Shown: one piece after another, positions 34,171-43,200 of the stretch
Position numbering within the stretch: the stretch's first letter is position 1
Layout: each line of letters starts with the position of its first letter
NCBI RefSeq assembly: GCF_001483965.1
Contig: NZ_CP010796.1
Coordinates: forward strand, 868,001-932,000
Origin: Carnobacterium sp. CP1
Lineage (GTDB): Bacteria; Bacillota; Bacilli; Lactobacillales; Carnobacteriaceae
Direction: 5' to 3'
DNA length: 64,000 bases
Notes under the pieces: model-generated
What the model was told of the DNA's origin: nothing
The model's database searches: none
The model's input: the letters and a program-made list of their open reading frames with translations, nothing else
Made by a program: the position numbers and the translations under genes

Positions 34171-35382
34171 TTACTTTAGTTTTTTTAGAAAAGATTCCCC
34201 GTGTTGCGGCTTCTTAACTCCAAAATACTCTGCTGCTGTTGCCGCAACATCTGACATAGTCTCTCTTTCTCCTACTTCTCTTCCTTCAAGACCTTTACGA
34301 AAAACCAACAATGGAACTCGTTCTCTAGTATGTTGACTATGACCGATAGTTGGATCATTTCCGTGATCAGCCATAACTATTAAAATATCTTCTTCATCTA
34401 ATTGTTTCATTATCTCACCAATGTTTTTATCACTCAATTCCAATCGATCAGCATAACGCTCGACATCTTCTCCGTGTCCTGCCAAATCGGTTTCTTGGAC
34501 GTTTAAACAGATAAATCCATTATCTATTTCCCCAGTCTCTTGCAATAAGTAATTGAACAATTGCTGAGTATCAACACCAGGATAGAGATGAGTACTTGAC
34601 GTTTGAATAATATCCGCTGCCTTACCAATTAATACAACTGGAATTTTTTGGTAATCTAAAATCGTCGGAATTTGAACCTCTGGATTTATTCCATATCCCA
34701 AATGAACAACTTGATATCCTTGATCATATACGCCAGATTCAGGAGCATCCACACCAGAAAATTTATTTTTTTTCACTTTTCTTGCTTTCAATAAATCATT
34801 CAGTACAATGCTCTCTCCACCAAACGCAATGACACGCGATACTTTTACTACGTTACGAACAACTATACCTAATTGTTTGACTTCTTCAAAGGGCATAATA
34901 TCAAGGCAAGCTGACACATTGTACACTTGGCCTAAATCTGTTTCTAAATTGTCTCCAACTGTTGCACACTCGTTGACTACTAAGATTTTTGGTTCGGTTT
35001 CTTTTCCTTGACGTCGAACAGAATAGCCTTTTTTCACCAAATGTTCTTCTACTTCATCAATGACTTCATTAAAAGGCATATTAAAAGGAATTGGAGGAGT
35101 TGTTCCCATAATTTCTTGATGCCCAAGAAAAGAATCCGCACCTTGATGAGCTAAATTAGAAGTTCCCCAATTAGCTTTTTTTGATTTTTTTAGTTTTTCT
35201 GTTTCTTTACCGATCGCATTCATTAGACCTAGCTTAACTAAATTTTTTATTTGTATATCTGGCTTTCTTTCAATAATATGATAGGCTGTATTACTTCCTA
35301 CATCTTCTGGACGAACTTTAGATACATCATTCATATATCCTACTCCAAAGCTATCTAGTACGATGACGATAAATTTCCCCAT
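34171..35382 (-). CDS. yhfW: YhfW-like phosphopentomutase-family metalloenzyme
   Basis: A 403-residue enzyme of the alkaline-phosphatase superfamily, phosphopentomutase branch. Metal-site motifs: FIVIVLDSFGVGYMNDV (start), GADSFLGHQEIMGTTPP, QETDLAGHGEDVERYADRLE and LIVMADHGNDPTIGHSQHTR. It is close to DeoB in length and motifs, but its context (YhfX, YhfY, YhfZ) marks it as YhfW, whose reaction is unknown; a phosphosugar mutase or phosphatase is likely. Last gene of the operon, four bases after yhfX. Confidence 0.85.
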   Translation of the reverse strand: MGKFIVIVLDSFGVGYMNDVSKVRPEDVGSNTAYHIIERKPDIQIKNLVKLGLMNAIGKETEKLKKSKKANWGTSNLAHQGADSFLGHQEIMGTTPPIPFNMPFNEVIDEVEEHLVKKGYSVRRQGKETEPKILVVNECATVGDNLETDLGQVYNVSACLDIMPFEEVKQLGIVVRNVVKVSRVIAFGGESIVLNDLLKARKVKKNKFSGVDAPESGVYDQGYQVVHLGYGINPEVQIPTILDYQKIPVVLIGKAADIIQTSSTHLYPGVDTQQLFNYLLQETGEIDNGFICLNVQETDLAGHGEDVERYADRLELSDKNIGEIMKQLDEEDILIVMADHGNDPTIGHSQHTRERVPLLVFRKGLEGREVGERETMSDVAATAAEYFGVKKPQHGESFLKKLK

Positions 35383-35386
35383 TTCT

Positions 35387-36544
35387 TCACCCTCTCAAAT
35401 AGTTGCCTTGACTATCATAGATACCTTCTATCTTTGGTTTTCCATCTTGTATGCCACTCACTAAAGCAACTTCACTTCTTGTCACAAAAATTTGTGTACG
35501 AAAAGCCATGATAGCTGTAGCGCCAACTGGCTCTTTTTCGTCAACTTCTAAATAATAATCGATATTTTCATCTGAAAGAACATTTATATGAGCTTCTGTT
35601 TGTTTTCCATAGTTATCAATTAAGACATTGTTCAGATGCCCTCTTCTGTAAAATCCACCACCATAAAGATAACCTTTTCCTTTAAAGTTATGAGAAACTT
35701 CACTTATATAGACCATTGCTGGCTTTTCAGCTAATTCTTTTTCAGCATGCATTGGTGTTGTCCCGGTTAATGCATGACCTGGTTCCCCCTGTGTACCTCC
35801 GATTTTTTTTATGAAAGGGAGTGTATAAACAGAAGTTGCTGAAGGCATATTTAGTTCTTGAATACAGAGGCCTGCTTTTTCAAATAACTTTTTAGCCGCT
35901 TTTACTGTTTTTACATTATGCGTCGGTTCTAAGGTTTCTTTTTCAGCATCATATAAAAAACATGGAAAAGAGGTTAACCCTGAAATTTCGATATACTTTA
36001 ATTCATTGAATAAGCTGATTAATGAAGGCAACTCTTCAAGCATAAACCCTCCGTATTGCCCCGGATAAAGCTCATCATCTTCACTTACTACTCTTAATAA
36101 AACTTTTTGCTTTATTCCTATTTCTTTTGCAAGTGCATCAATAGCTTGTAGTTTTTCTAGTGAATAAACCGTTAAATATTTTGAACCATATGTCATAATC
36201 TCTTTTAGTAACATCTGTGGAATCTGTACAAGATGTCCTACATTTCCTAATGGAATATCGTTTTCCATCATTATTCGTGCTTCTCGAAAATCTACTACTA
36301 CAGCATTTCTAATTCCTAATTCAACCAACATCTTTGCTATAGCAGGATTTCTTCCAATCTGTTTAAGCATGAAAAATAATTCAATATTATTTTGCTTAGC
36401 TGTCTCTATTAGTTTTTTTGCATTTTCACGGATAATATCTAAATCGAGTACATACGTATCTGGAAGAATTTCCTCTGATTGATGCAGTGTTATAGCTTCT
36501 TGGATAAGTTTAGGATTTCTTTTTTTTACAATATCCATAAACAT
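35387..36544 (-). CDS. yhfX: YhfX-like PLP enzyme (alanine-racemase fold)
   Basis: A 385-residue PLP-dependent protein of fold type III. The likely PLP lysine is in LFFMLKQIGRNPAIAKM. Downstream are YPGQYGGFMLEEL, PSATSVYTLPFIKKIGGTQG and GEPGHALTGTTPMHA. It is the family of E. coli YhfX, which keeps the alanine-racemase barrel but has no proved reaction. It lies between the PRD protein YhfY and the mutase YhfW. GGAGGAAGAACC precedes the ATG. Confidence 0.85.
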   Translation of the reverse strand: MFMDIVKKRNPKLIQEAITLHQSEEILPDTYVLDLDIIRENAKKLIETAKQNNIELFFMLKQIGRNPAIAKMLVELGIRNAVVVDFREARIMMENDIPLGNVGHLVQIPQMLLKEIMTYGSKYLTVYSLEKLQAIDALAKEIGIKQKVLLRVVSEDDELYPGQYGGFMLEELPSLISLFNELKYIEISGLTSFPCFLYDAEKETLEPTHNVKTVKAAKKLFEKAGLCIQELNMPSATSVYTLPFIKKIGGTQGEPGHALTGTTPMHAEKELAEKPAMVYISEVSHNFKGKGYLYGGGFYRRGHLNNVLIDNYGKQTEAHINVLSDENIDYYLEVDEKEPVGATAIMAFRTQIFVTRSEVALVSGIQDGKPKIEGIYDSQGNYLRG

Positions 36545-36566
36545 GGTTCTTCCTCCTAAACTTCTA

Positions 36567-36914
36567 TTAATTATTCAATAGTGTTACCAAATGTAAATGG
36601 AAATATTCTGCCTCATTTTCCCGAAAAGAAATCGGAGCTAATGCAGCAATTTTCTTCCAATATTTTAAGGCTTCGTCATACTTTTCGTCAGCTGTTATTT
36701 GTTCACTTATCATTTTATCGACTGAATCAACTGCTTCTTCTGTATATTGTCGTGCAGTAGCCATTGCTAAATGAGTAATGAACGTATCTGCTTCATCTTC
36801 ATTACTGATAATATTTTGAACTTTCATAAATTCCAATACTTCTTGTGCGTAATCATATACTAAATCATTGATGACATTGTTTTCTTTTAAAATGGTTAAT
36901 TTTTCTTGAATCAT
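36567..36914 (-). CDS. yhfY: YhfY-like PRD-domain protein
   Basis: A 115-residue single PRD domain (QEVLEFMKVQNIISNEDEAD; THLAMATARQYT, which holds the conserved His; AEYFHLHLVTLLNN). PRD domains are normally phosphorylated by the PTS to modulate transcription factors; here it stands alone next to the regulator YhfZ, so it may act as its PTS-responsive partner. AAAAGGAGAGAAT precedes the ATG. Its occurrence in this exact place supports the yhf assignment. Confidence 0.78.
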   Translation of the reverse strand: MIQEKLTILKENNVINDLVYDYAQEVLEFMKVQNIISNEDEADTFITHLAMATARQYTEEAVDSVDKMISEQITADEKYDEALKYWKKIAALAPISFRENEAEYFHLHLVTLLNN

Positions 36915-36931
36915 TTTAATATTCTCTCCTT

Positions 36932-37855
36932 TTAGTAACGAGGTGTCATTGTCCCATTTTTTATTTTATTTTGAGTTTCCAACATTTTCTCTATCGCTAT
37001 ATTTTTTTTACAAATCGATTCAATGACTAAATTATCTTTTTGACAAATGATAACAGCTTCATTCATGGCTTTATGTTGTTCCTTTAACGGTATAAATTGG
37101 ACGTTTAAATCCTCATAGTTTTTATCTATAATTTCGTCATAATTCCATATACCAGCATCAATTTGGTTTTCTCGTAAGGCATAAATCAACTGATTCGCTG
37201 GAACTTCTATTAATTCAATATTTTTTCCTTGAACATGTTCATTTGTCAGCATGAGATGATCTAATGAATCACGGTCAATACCGACTCGCATACCGTCCAT
37301 AATAGTTTTATGCTTCTTTGAAGCTAATAATAATACGTGTTCTGAAAGATACGACTTCGGTCCAAACTTTAAGGCTATATCAATATTTCCATTTGCTTGA
37401 ATTTCATGTTCAGCAGCAAATCTGGAAACTACTGCCATATCATATAAACCCTTCTCGACAGCCTCTATCCGATCTTCTGAACCACGAATATAAACCATAT
37501 TTAACTTAATGTCTCCTTTTTTAAAAGCTAAGTATAGTCCAGTAGCAAACCCTTCGTAGAGTTTTGAATAGGGTAAAGGCATCGTTGCCGTTAATTGGTC
37601 TTTGACCACATATGATTGAAGAATTTGATAATTTATTTCTTTAATATACGTTCCTAAATGTCCTTTACTTTCAGTTTCAATTGCCCCTACTTCTTTTAAA
37701 AATGAAAGAGCATTTTGAACTGTTCCTCGTGACAACTCATATTTTTCTTGTAACTCACTAATAATAGGCATTCTGTCATCTTTGGATAACAAAAATAATT
37801 CTGCGGCTATTTTTTCAATAGCTAACCCTTTTTTTTGATAAAACGTTTCTTTCAT
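36932..37855 (-). CDS. yhfZ: YhfZ-like transcriptional regulator (GntR-type HTH)
   Basis: A 307-residue regulator: winged helix-turn-helix in the first 70 residues (PIISELQEKYELSRGTVQNA) and a periplasmic-binding-like sensor (MVYIRGSEDRIEAVEKGLYD; MRVGIDRDSLDHLMLTNEHV; LRENQIDAGIWNYDEI), as in YhfZ. It is embedded mid-operon between yhfS and yhfY. The palindrome CAATATACA-N6-TGTATATTG upstream of the first operon gene is its most likely operator. Confidence 0.83.
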   Translation of the reverse strand: MKETFYQKKGLAIEKIAAELFLLSKDDRMPIISELQEKYELSRGTVQNALSFLKEVGAIETESKGHLGTYIKEINYQILQSYVVKDQLTATMPLPYSKLYEGFATGLYLAFKKGDIKLNMVYIRGSEDRIEAVEKGLYDMAVVSRFAAEHEIQANGNIDIALKFGPKSYLSEHVLLLASKKHKTIMDGMRVGIDRDSLDHLMLTNEHVQGKNIELIEVPANQLIYALRENQIDAGIWNYDEIIDKNYEDLNVQFIPLKEQHKAMNEAVIICQKDNLVIESICKKNIAIEKMLETQNKIKNGTMTPRY

Positions 37856-37896
37856 AATGCTATAATCCCTTCAAATTCAAACTATTAGCTATTTTT

Positions 37897-38991
37897 TTAA
37901 GATCCCGCTATAATCGCTTCACGCAAAATTCTTATGATAGTTTCACTGCCTGCACGCATTGGATTGATTCTAATCGTTGTTCTTTCTGCATCTGGATTGG
38001 CTGCTCTAAAAGTGCCAGATAAACGATAAAACATCGGTACAAATTCGTATTGTGATTCTGCACCTACCGGATTAGGTGCTGCCCCCAGCTTTTCAGCTTC
38101 TTCTAGAATGGCATTTGCTATAGGCTCATTTAACTCCACTAAAATAACTTTCGATTGAGCATTAGCTATATAGGCTTGTTTTACGCCTTGGATTTCTCCA
38201 GCATTCAAGCGTTTTTTTACTTCTTCAAGCACTCCAGCTGAGAGTGCTAGCGAAACTGGCGCATAAATCATCCCTCTCAAAACATCAATTGCTTCATGCC
38301 CTTGTACTTGTAATCCACCAGAATAATTTTCTGCTTTCAACTTTTCAATAGCTCTTCGATTTCCAACAATACATCCGATTCCTTCAGGACCTAATAATTT
38401 AAATGTCGAGAAACAAGCTAAAGTAGCTCCCATTTGTGATCCGATTTTTGGCGTTTTTAATACTGCATAATTATCATCTGTTATAATAGGTGTATTCGGC
38501 AAGTAATTTTGGATACATTCTATCACTTCTTTGGCATCATAAGAATCATCCGGTTTTTGTCGTGTGATTTGAATCAATACCCCATCAATATCTTGGCTTT
38601 GCAGCGCTTCTTGTAAATTCTTCAAATCATTAAAGTTCGCTTCAATTGTTTTTAATCCCATGGTATCAATAGATACTTTTGTGGTTGGATAAACGGGAGC
38701 ATCATGTACTAACAAAGTATCACCAATTTTCATTGTTGCATGTAGAGCCATTCGAATTGCCATAGTCCCCGCTCCGCGAACCAACATCGCTGCTTCAGCA
38801 TCAAAGTAATTTTCTAGAACCTTTTCGACTTTGTTTGTTGTTTTAGGCTGATTCAAGCCAGGAACTACCCCAAGATCGCCACGTGTTAAAATTTCGCTTC
38901 CTCTAAAGACCTTAGTAATTTCATCAATTAAAGAAAATTGTTTTTTTGTAGCATCTTCTATATTTAAACTAGTAAGAGGATATGTCTTCAT
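37897..38991 (-). CDS. yhfS: YhfS-like PLP-dependent aminotransferase-fold protein
   Basis: A 364-residue fold-type-I PLP enzyme. The cofactor lysine is in CFSTFKLLGPEGIGC; other landmarks are RGAGTMAIRMALHATMKIGD (glycine-rich phosphate-binding part) and TDDNYAVLKTPKIG with the PLP-contacting Asp. The family includes E. coli YhfS, resembling cysteine/methionine-metabolism and class V aminotransferases, with unknown substrate. It follows php by 25 bases. Confidence 0.83.
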   Translation of the reverse strand: MKTYPLTSLNIEDATKKQFSLIDEITKVFRGSEILTRGDLGVVPGLNQPKTTNKVEKVLENYFDAEAAMLVRGAGTMAIRMALHATMKIGDTLLVHDAPVYPTTKVSIDTMGLKTIEANFNDLKNLQEALQSQDIDGVLIQITRQKPDDSYDAKEVIECIQNYLPNTPIITDDNYAVLKTPKIGSQMGATLACFSTFKLLGPEGIGCIVGNRRAIEKLKAENYSGGLQVQGHEAIDVLRGMIYAPVSLALSAGVLEEVKKRLNAGEIQGVKQAYIANAQSKVILVELNEPIANAILEEAEKLGAAPNPVGAESQYEFVPMFYRLSGTFRAANPDAERTTIRINPMRAGSETIIRILREAIIAGS

Positions 38992-39016
38992 TTTTTCCCG
39001 CCTTTTTGTTATTGCT

Positions 39017-39892
39017 TTATAAATAAAATTGCTGAGGATTTTTTACCAACATTTTTTCAACAAATACTTCTGAGATACCGCCTTTTAAAATCATGGGCAC
39101 AAATGTATCCAATAAATAAGTATAACCAATTCCATTTTTATACTTTAGATTGGATTTTCTCGTTATGTCCATTGATAAGAAAACTTTATCCGTGAATCCA
39201 GCCGCTTCTATAGCTAATAACATTTCCAACCGCTTCTCATCCGGCATATAATTATCTTTTCCCACGGTATCAAATTCAACGTAAACTCCTTCTTTCAGTA
39301 AAGACAATACATAATCAGTATCACCTGTTAAATCAACATGACCAATTACGACTTTGTTTAAATCAACTTTGTTCTCTTTGAAAAATTGAACTTGTTCTTT
39401 TCCGTATGTTCCTAAAGTTGTATGCGTCGTAATAGGAACTCCTGTTTGTTTGTGAGCAATGACAGCTGCTTTAAAAACTTTTTGTTCTCGTTCAGTCATT
39501 TGATTTTTACTTGTAGCAATTTCGCCTATCAGTTCAGCTTTATTATCTGTTCTGTCTATTCCAACAGTAATGTCTTGGATCATGACTTCTGCCATTTCTT
39601 CTATTGTATGTTCGTCTACAAAAGCCGGAAGAAATTTATCTTGATACCATCCAGTTGACTGAATGATGTTTATGCCAGATAATTCGCCGACTTTTTTCAC
39701 GTAATCTGGATTACGGTTCATTCCTATTACAGTCACATCGATGATATTTCGAACGCCTTTTTTATACAGCTCCTTATATTCCTCAACTGTTTCGTCAAAG
39801 CAATTCAAATTTGTATCATCAGATTTTTTTAAAGAAGATAGGTCAATTGTCGTATGCTCATGAGCGTACGTTATTCCTTCTATTAGAGGCAT
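39017..39892 (-). CDS. php: Phosphotriesterase-homology protein Php
   Basis: A 291-residue amidohydrolase-superfamily enzyme. Binuclear metal-site residues: GITYAHEHTTIDL (HxH), VPITTHTTLGTYG, VVIGHVDLTGDTD and the Asp in VFLSMDITRKS. The usual carboxylated Lys position is replaced by Glu in ELIGEIATSKNQ, as in the E. coli Php group, which have no triesterase activity. Lactonase or carboxylesterase activity is a reasonable guess. Second enzyme gene downstream of the transporter YhfT. Confidence 0.85.
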   Translation of the reverse strand: MPLIEGITYAHEHTTIDLSSLKKSDDTNLNCFDETVEEYKELYKKGVRNIIDVTVIGMNRNPDYVKKVGELSGINIIQSTGWYQDKFLPAFVDEHTIEEMAEVMIQDITVGIDRTDNKAELIGEIATSKNQMTEREQKVFKAAVIAHKQTGVPITTHTTLGTYGKEQVQFFKENKVDLNKVVIGHVDLTGDTDYVLSLLKEGVYVEFDTVGKDNYMPDEKRLEMLLAIEAAGFTDKVFLSMDITRKSNLKYKNGIGYTYLLDTFVPMILKGGISEVFVEKMLVKNPQQFYL

Positions 39893-39971
39893 TTTACCAC
39901 TCCGTTTTTCAGATTAAAGGCGAAGGGCATTAAATTAGTAAAAATAATTTAATACCCTGCCTTTTTATTGT

Positions 39972-41276
39972 TTAACCTACTACAATTGGTGCCCATAGAC
40001 CTAAAACATATAGAATATTTACAATTATCCCTAATGCAATAGCAGCTACGGGGCCTACAGCCATATTAACCAATGGTTTTTTAGCTGTTTGATTTAATAA
40101 ATAAACTCCTATCAGCCAGAAATAACCAATTCCTGGTGCAATTTGTTCACTTGCCAACGCACCACCGATAAGTAACGCGATTTCTAACACACGATTCATC
40201 GAAGTTCGAATGTGCTCCCCCATTTCTCTAACTCCCGGGAAACGGTCTAATCCTTTAGCAGCTCCATTCAATAACATAATTTCAATAAACATAACAATTG
40301 CTCCAGCAATGAAAGCAAATACAGGATGGCCTTGTAATAAAATACCAATAACAAAAACAAAAGTAGTTCCAGATGGGCTATATACCCCCGTTACAATAGC
40401 GGTAGAAAAGACTAAGGGGATAAATCCAATTCCACGTGCAAATGCAGCTAATGCTGCTTCTCCAAATTTACCTTCACTCATCAAATTCAATGAAATGGGA
40501 TCTCCGGCAATAATAACTAAACTTGTTGCAGCAGCGACTAATCCCCCAGTAAGTGATAATAAAAGTGCATTTTTTTTAATTCTTGTTACACGTTCTACGA
40601 AGATGCTGACAAGGTTTTGATTATCTGTTCCTTCGCCTTTTACGCGGACAGCAAAGAACACCATCAAAATCATTCCAACTAATAATGCCATCCCTTCGGC
40701 ACTTAATGTAAAAGTAGTTCCACTTTCTAATGTAATCGTTCCAAATTTCTTAACTAATACCAAGGCCAACGTGCTAAGTCCTAAAGTAAGTGCTCCTTTT
40801 TTAAACCCATGCTGATAGGCAATAGCTAGAGCCGGGAAAACAGCAAATCCTACCACAATTGGTGTTCCAACTGCTCCTAAAGCATCTAAAAAGTTTACCG
40901 GCATCAAAGCAAATAGATCGACTACAACTTGTAAACCAATCGTAATTCCGATGCCCCACAAAGCTCCGATGATTCCTGCAATGATCGTTCCTTTTTTCCC
41001 TTCAGGTGTCCAAGTTCCAATAATATCTGTCATTAAAAGAATACTATGAACTAAAATAACACTTGCCCCAAGTGAAACTGGGATTCCAAATCCAATAACC
41101 AATCCAAAACTAACAGCAAAACTTGTTGCCGCTAATTCTTTTTTCCCAATTACACCCTCTAAATACTCTGGCATAACTGGACGTAATCCATCGTTAAAAA
41201 CAGCAATACCTTTATTGGCCATCATGGCTGCTAAAGCACCCAAAGCTCCTACAACTACTAATTGAATGATATCCAC
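39972..41276 (-). CDS. yhfT: YhfT-like membrane transporter
   Basis: A 434-residue protein with about 11-12 membrane segments and no soluble domain (GVAMMANKGIAVFNDGLRP-like start: AAMMANKGIAVFNDGLRPVM). YhfT family; predicted to import the pathway substrate. Conserved polar stretch GLDRFPGVREMGEHIRTSMN lies between late helices. GTG start with AAGGAGAGAGC. It follows yhfU by 22 bases. Confidence 0.82.
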   Translation of the reverse strand: MDIIQLVVVGALGALAAMMANKGIAVFNDGLRPVMPEYLEGVIGKKELAATSFAVSFGLVIGFGIPVSLGASVILVHSILLMTDIIGTWTPEGKKGTIIAGIIGALWGIGITIGLQVVVDLFALMPVNFLDALGAVGTPIVVGFAVFPALAIAYQHGFKKGALTLGLSTLALVLVKKFGTITLESGTTFTLSAEGMALLVGMILMVFFAVRVKGEGTDNQNLVSIFVERVTRIKKNALLLSLTGGLVAAATSLVIIAGDPISLNLMSEGKFGEAALAAFARGIGFIPLVFSTAIVTGVYSPSGTTFVFVIGILLQGHPVFAFIAGAIVMFIEIMLLNGAAKGLDRFPGVREMGEHIRTSMNRVLEIALLIGGALASEQIAPGIGYFWLIGVYLLNQTAKKPLVNMAVGPVAAIALGIIVNILYVLGLWAPIVVG

Positions 41277-41298
41277 TTTGCTCTCTCCTTCTAAACTT

Positions 41299-41664
41299 TC
41301 AATTTATTTTTTTTAGCTCGTCCATAATAATTGGAATAACAGTTTCTTTATGCTGAGCTGTAAATCCAAAAGCTTTTTTGCCATTATTAACATTCTCCCT
41401 GATTTTTTCATCAGTCATAAGATTACCTGGCATAGATACAGTAACCGTAGCATCTCTTCCAACTAAAGCAATCGCCATTGCAAGTGCTCCTCCACCGCCT
41501 GTGTTACAAGCCCCAAAATAATAATCAGCTAAACCATTTTTTAACGCCATTGCTGCCTCTAGGTCACTCTTAGTTTCTATTTCAAACTGTCCCTCCCCAT
41601 ATTTTTCTACTAGTGCCGCTACTTCTTTTTTATCAATTTGTCCTCCGATAACAATTTTTTTCAT
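41299..41664 (-). CDS. yhfU: YhfU-like DUF2620 protein
   Basis: A 121-residue soluble protein of the DUF2620 family (KIVIGGQIDKKEVAALVEKY; YYFGACNTGGGGALAMAIAL, a glycine-rich possible cofactor or phosphate-binding loop). ATG 41662-41664 follows AAGGGGAGAGAAC; a TTG six codons upstream is the alternative. First gene of the eight-gene yhf-type operon. No function is known; the position beside YhfT suggests a transport accessory role. Confidence 0.82.
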   Translation of the reverse strand: MKKIVIGGQIDKKEVAALVEKYGEGQFEIETKSDLEAAMALKNGLADYYFGACNTGGGGALAMAIALVGRDATVTVSMPGNLMTDEKIRENVNNGKKAFGFTAQHKETVIPIIMDELKKIN

Positions 41665-41686
41665 TGTTCTCTCCCCTTTCAAATTT

Positions 41687-41710
41687 CAATATACATTTTT
41701 TTGTATATTG
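41687..41710. promoter_or_regulatory. Operator palindrome of the yhf-type operon
   Basis: CAATATACA, six T, then TGTATATTG: a perfect 9-base inverted repeat just upstream of the yhfU ribosome site, in the divergent region shared with the amidase-fold gene. It is the obvious candidate site for YhfZ. Confidence 0.7.
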
Positions 41711-41714
41711 GTAA

Positions 41715-41728
41715 AGAAAACGTTCTCT
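41715..41728. promoter_or_regulatory. cre-like site in the yhf divergent region
   Basis: AGAAAACGTTCTCT is a palindromic, moderate match to the CcpA catabolite-repression consensus, adjacent to the YhfZ-type operator. Confidence 0.4.
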
Positions 41729-41845
41729 TTAGAAAGAGTATAGCTAATATGTTAAAGAGATACAAGTATTAATTCATATTTTTTTTATTTGCTTATTTGA
41801 TTTTTAGAGGTATCATAAATTTAAAGACAGAAAAGGAGTTTACCT

Positions 41846-42892
41846 ATGAATAAGAATCCAGTTATAGAGGCAGCAAAAAAAAGCTTTATCGCTTTAAAAA
41901 ATCCTTATCAATCTGTAGCAAAAGTTTTTCCTGGAACCTTGAATCATTTTGAAAAAGAAAATACAACCTACCACTATATCGGCGTTAAAAATAAAAAGCA
42001 TATCCCTCGTTCCCTTTTAGAAAAGTTAGCAAAAAACGGAAACTATCTCTTACATACATTGGATGTGTACAGTTTAGGTGGAAGAGCTATTGACATTTCT
42101 TTACAAAACCCTATCAGTGGAAAACTTATGACTGGCTCTTCAAGTGGCACTGCAATCAATGTTTTGGTTGGTATCAATGATTTAGGCATCGGAACAGATG
42201 GCGGCGGATCGGTATTAGCACCGGCAATGTCAGTAAATCTTTTTGGTTTTATTAGTAATCTAATCGAAGAAGAACATGTAAAACAATTTGTAAACCATTC
42301 AACAGATGATATTTCCTTTACTGTCTCTCTTGGATATATCACCCGTACTTTCCAAGAAATGCAGCGCGCATTAAACGCTACTTTCCCTGAGTTACAACTA
42401 ACGGTAGAAAAAACTAAACAATTGGTAATTTCTACATTAGCCGAACAAAAAATTCCTTCTGTTTTAATCCAAACAAACAAATATGATAAAGTTATTTCTC
42501 TTTCTCATCCTGATATTTATGGCCCTAGAGAACCGTTAATTGCTTTTCTGAAAACGCATCTAATCAACTGCGACTTCCTCATTTCTGAAGAAGGTCCTAT
42601 AGATTATCAAGGTTTTGGAGATACAGTCATCGGACATATGGGAGAACAAACATACGAACAACAAGTATCAGCTAGAAAAGGATTAATTCGAGTGGTAAAC
42701 ATGGCCAATGCAACAGCAATCGTTGTTCCTAAGAAAGAATTTGCTACTGGATATGTTTTGATATGTGAATCTACTTCTGAAAAAATCCCACTTATGCTAA
42801 GCTTTGCTAAAAAAATTGCTTTACCTCCAGATGAATTAATTAACCGTTATTTTTCTAACTTTGATCATTATTTTCCCGAAGAGTTTATGTAG
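41846..42892 (+). CDS. Amidase-signature-family protein (divergent from the yhf-type operon)
   Basis: A 348-residue protein with the core of the amidase signature: candidate catalytic Lys in YIGVKNKKH, the Ser region NPISGKLMTGSSSGTAINVL (normally GGSSGGSAAAV) and GIGTDGGGSVLAPAMSVNLF (normally GTDTGGSIRQPA). Amidases of this type are usually 450-500 residues, so this is a trimmed version lacking parts of both ends. AAAAGGAGTTTACCT precedes the ATG. It shares its control region with the yhf-type operon and is probably coregulated; it may supply or remove an amide bond in that pathway. Confidence 0.75.
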   Translation: MNKNPVIEAAKKSFIALKNPYQSVAKVFPGTLNHFEKENTTYHYIGVKNKKHIPRSLLEKLAKNGNYLLHTLDVYSLGGRAIDISLQNPISGKLMTGSSSGTAINVLVGINDLGIGTDGGGSVLAPAMSVNLFGFISNLIEEEHVKQFVNHSTDDISFTVSLGYITRTFQEMQRALNATFPELQLTVEKTKQLVISTLAEQKIPSVLIQTNKYDKVISLSHPDIYGPREPLIAFLKTHLINCDFLISEEGPIDYQGFGDTVIGHMGEQTYEQQVSARKGLIRVVNMANATAIVVPKKEFATGYVLICESTSEKIPLMLSFAKKIALPPDELINRYFSNFDHYFPEEFM

Positions 42893-42949
42893 GTAGTGAA
42901 AGATTTTCAATATGATGTGGATATGATATTCAATCGGGTATATGACTGC

Positions 42950-43027
42950 TAATCTGTGCATAACCTTCATGTCAAACTTCTTAGCTAGAAGTAGATAACC
43001 TAATTTCCCACGTTGATACTCCTCCAC
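42950..43027 (-). pseudogene. Fragment of an IS3-type transposase OrfA
   Basis: The minus strand reads MEEYQRGKLGYLLLAKKFDM, which resembles the helix-turn-helix opening of IS3-family OrfA proteins, then loses similarity. No inverted repeats or second ORF remain, so it is a scar. Confidence 0.45.
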
Positions 43028-43061
43028 GAGCCTCTATTTAGCTGATTCGCTCTGTTTGTTT

Positions 43062-43125
43062 ATACAAATACACCCCGAGAGTTAGATTTTCTTTAACTTT
43101 CAGAGTGTATTTGTATATTTTTTTA
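43062..43125 (+). terminator. Terminator of the amidase-fold gene
   Basis: Arms ATACAAATACAC and GTGTATTTGTAT, with a nested inner stem, then a T-run on the plus strand, about 170 bases after the stop. Confidence 0.75.
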
Positions 43126-43200
43126 CTTTATATTATATTTAAATTTGAAAAGAACTCTATTGATTTTACTAGTTTAATTTTTATAGAAAATAAACCATAG

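Noticed and set aside
34171-35382. Housekeeping phosphopentomutase DeoB
   Set aside because: Motifs are similar, but the gene is the end of a yhf-type operon with YhfX, YhfY and YhfZ, with no nucleoside genes nearby.
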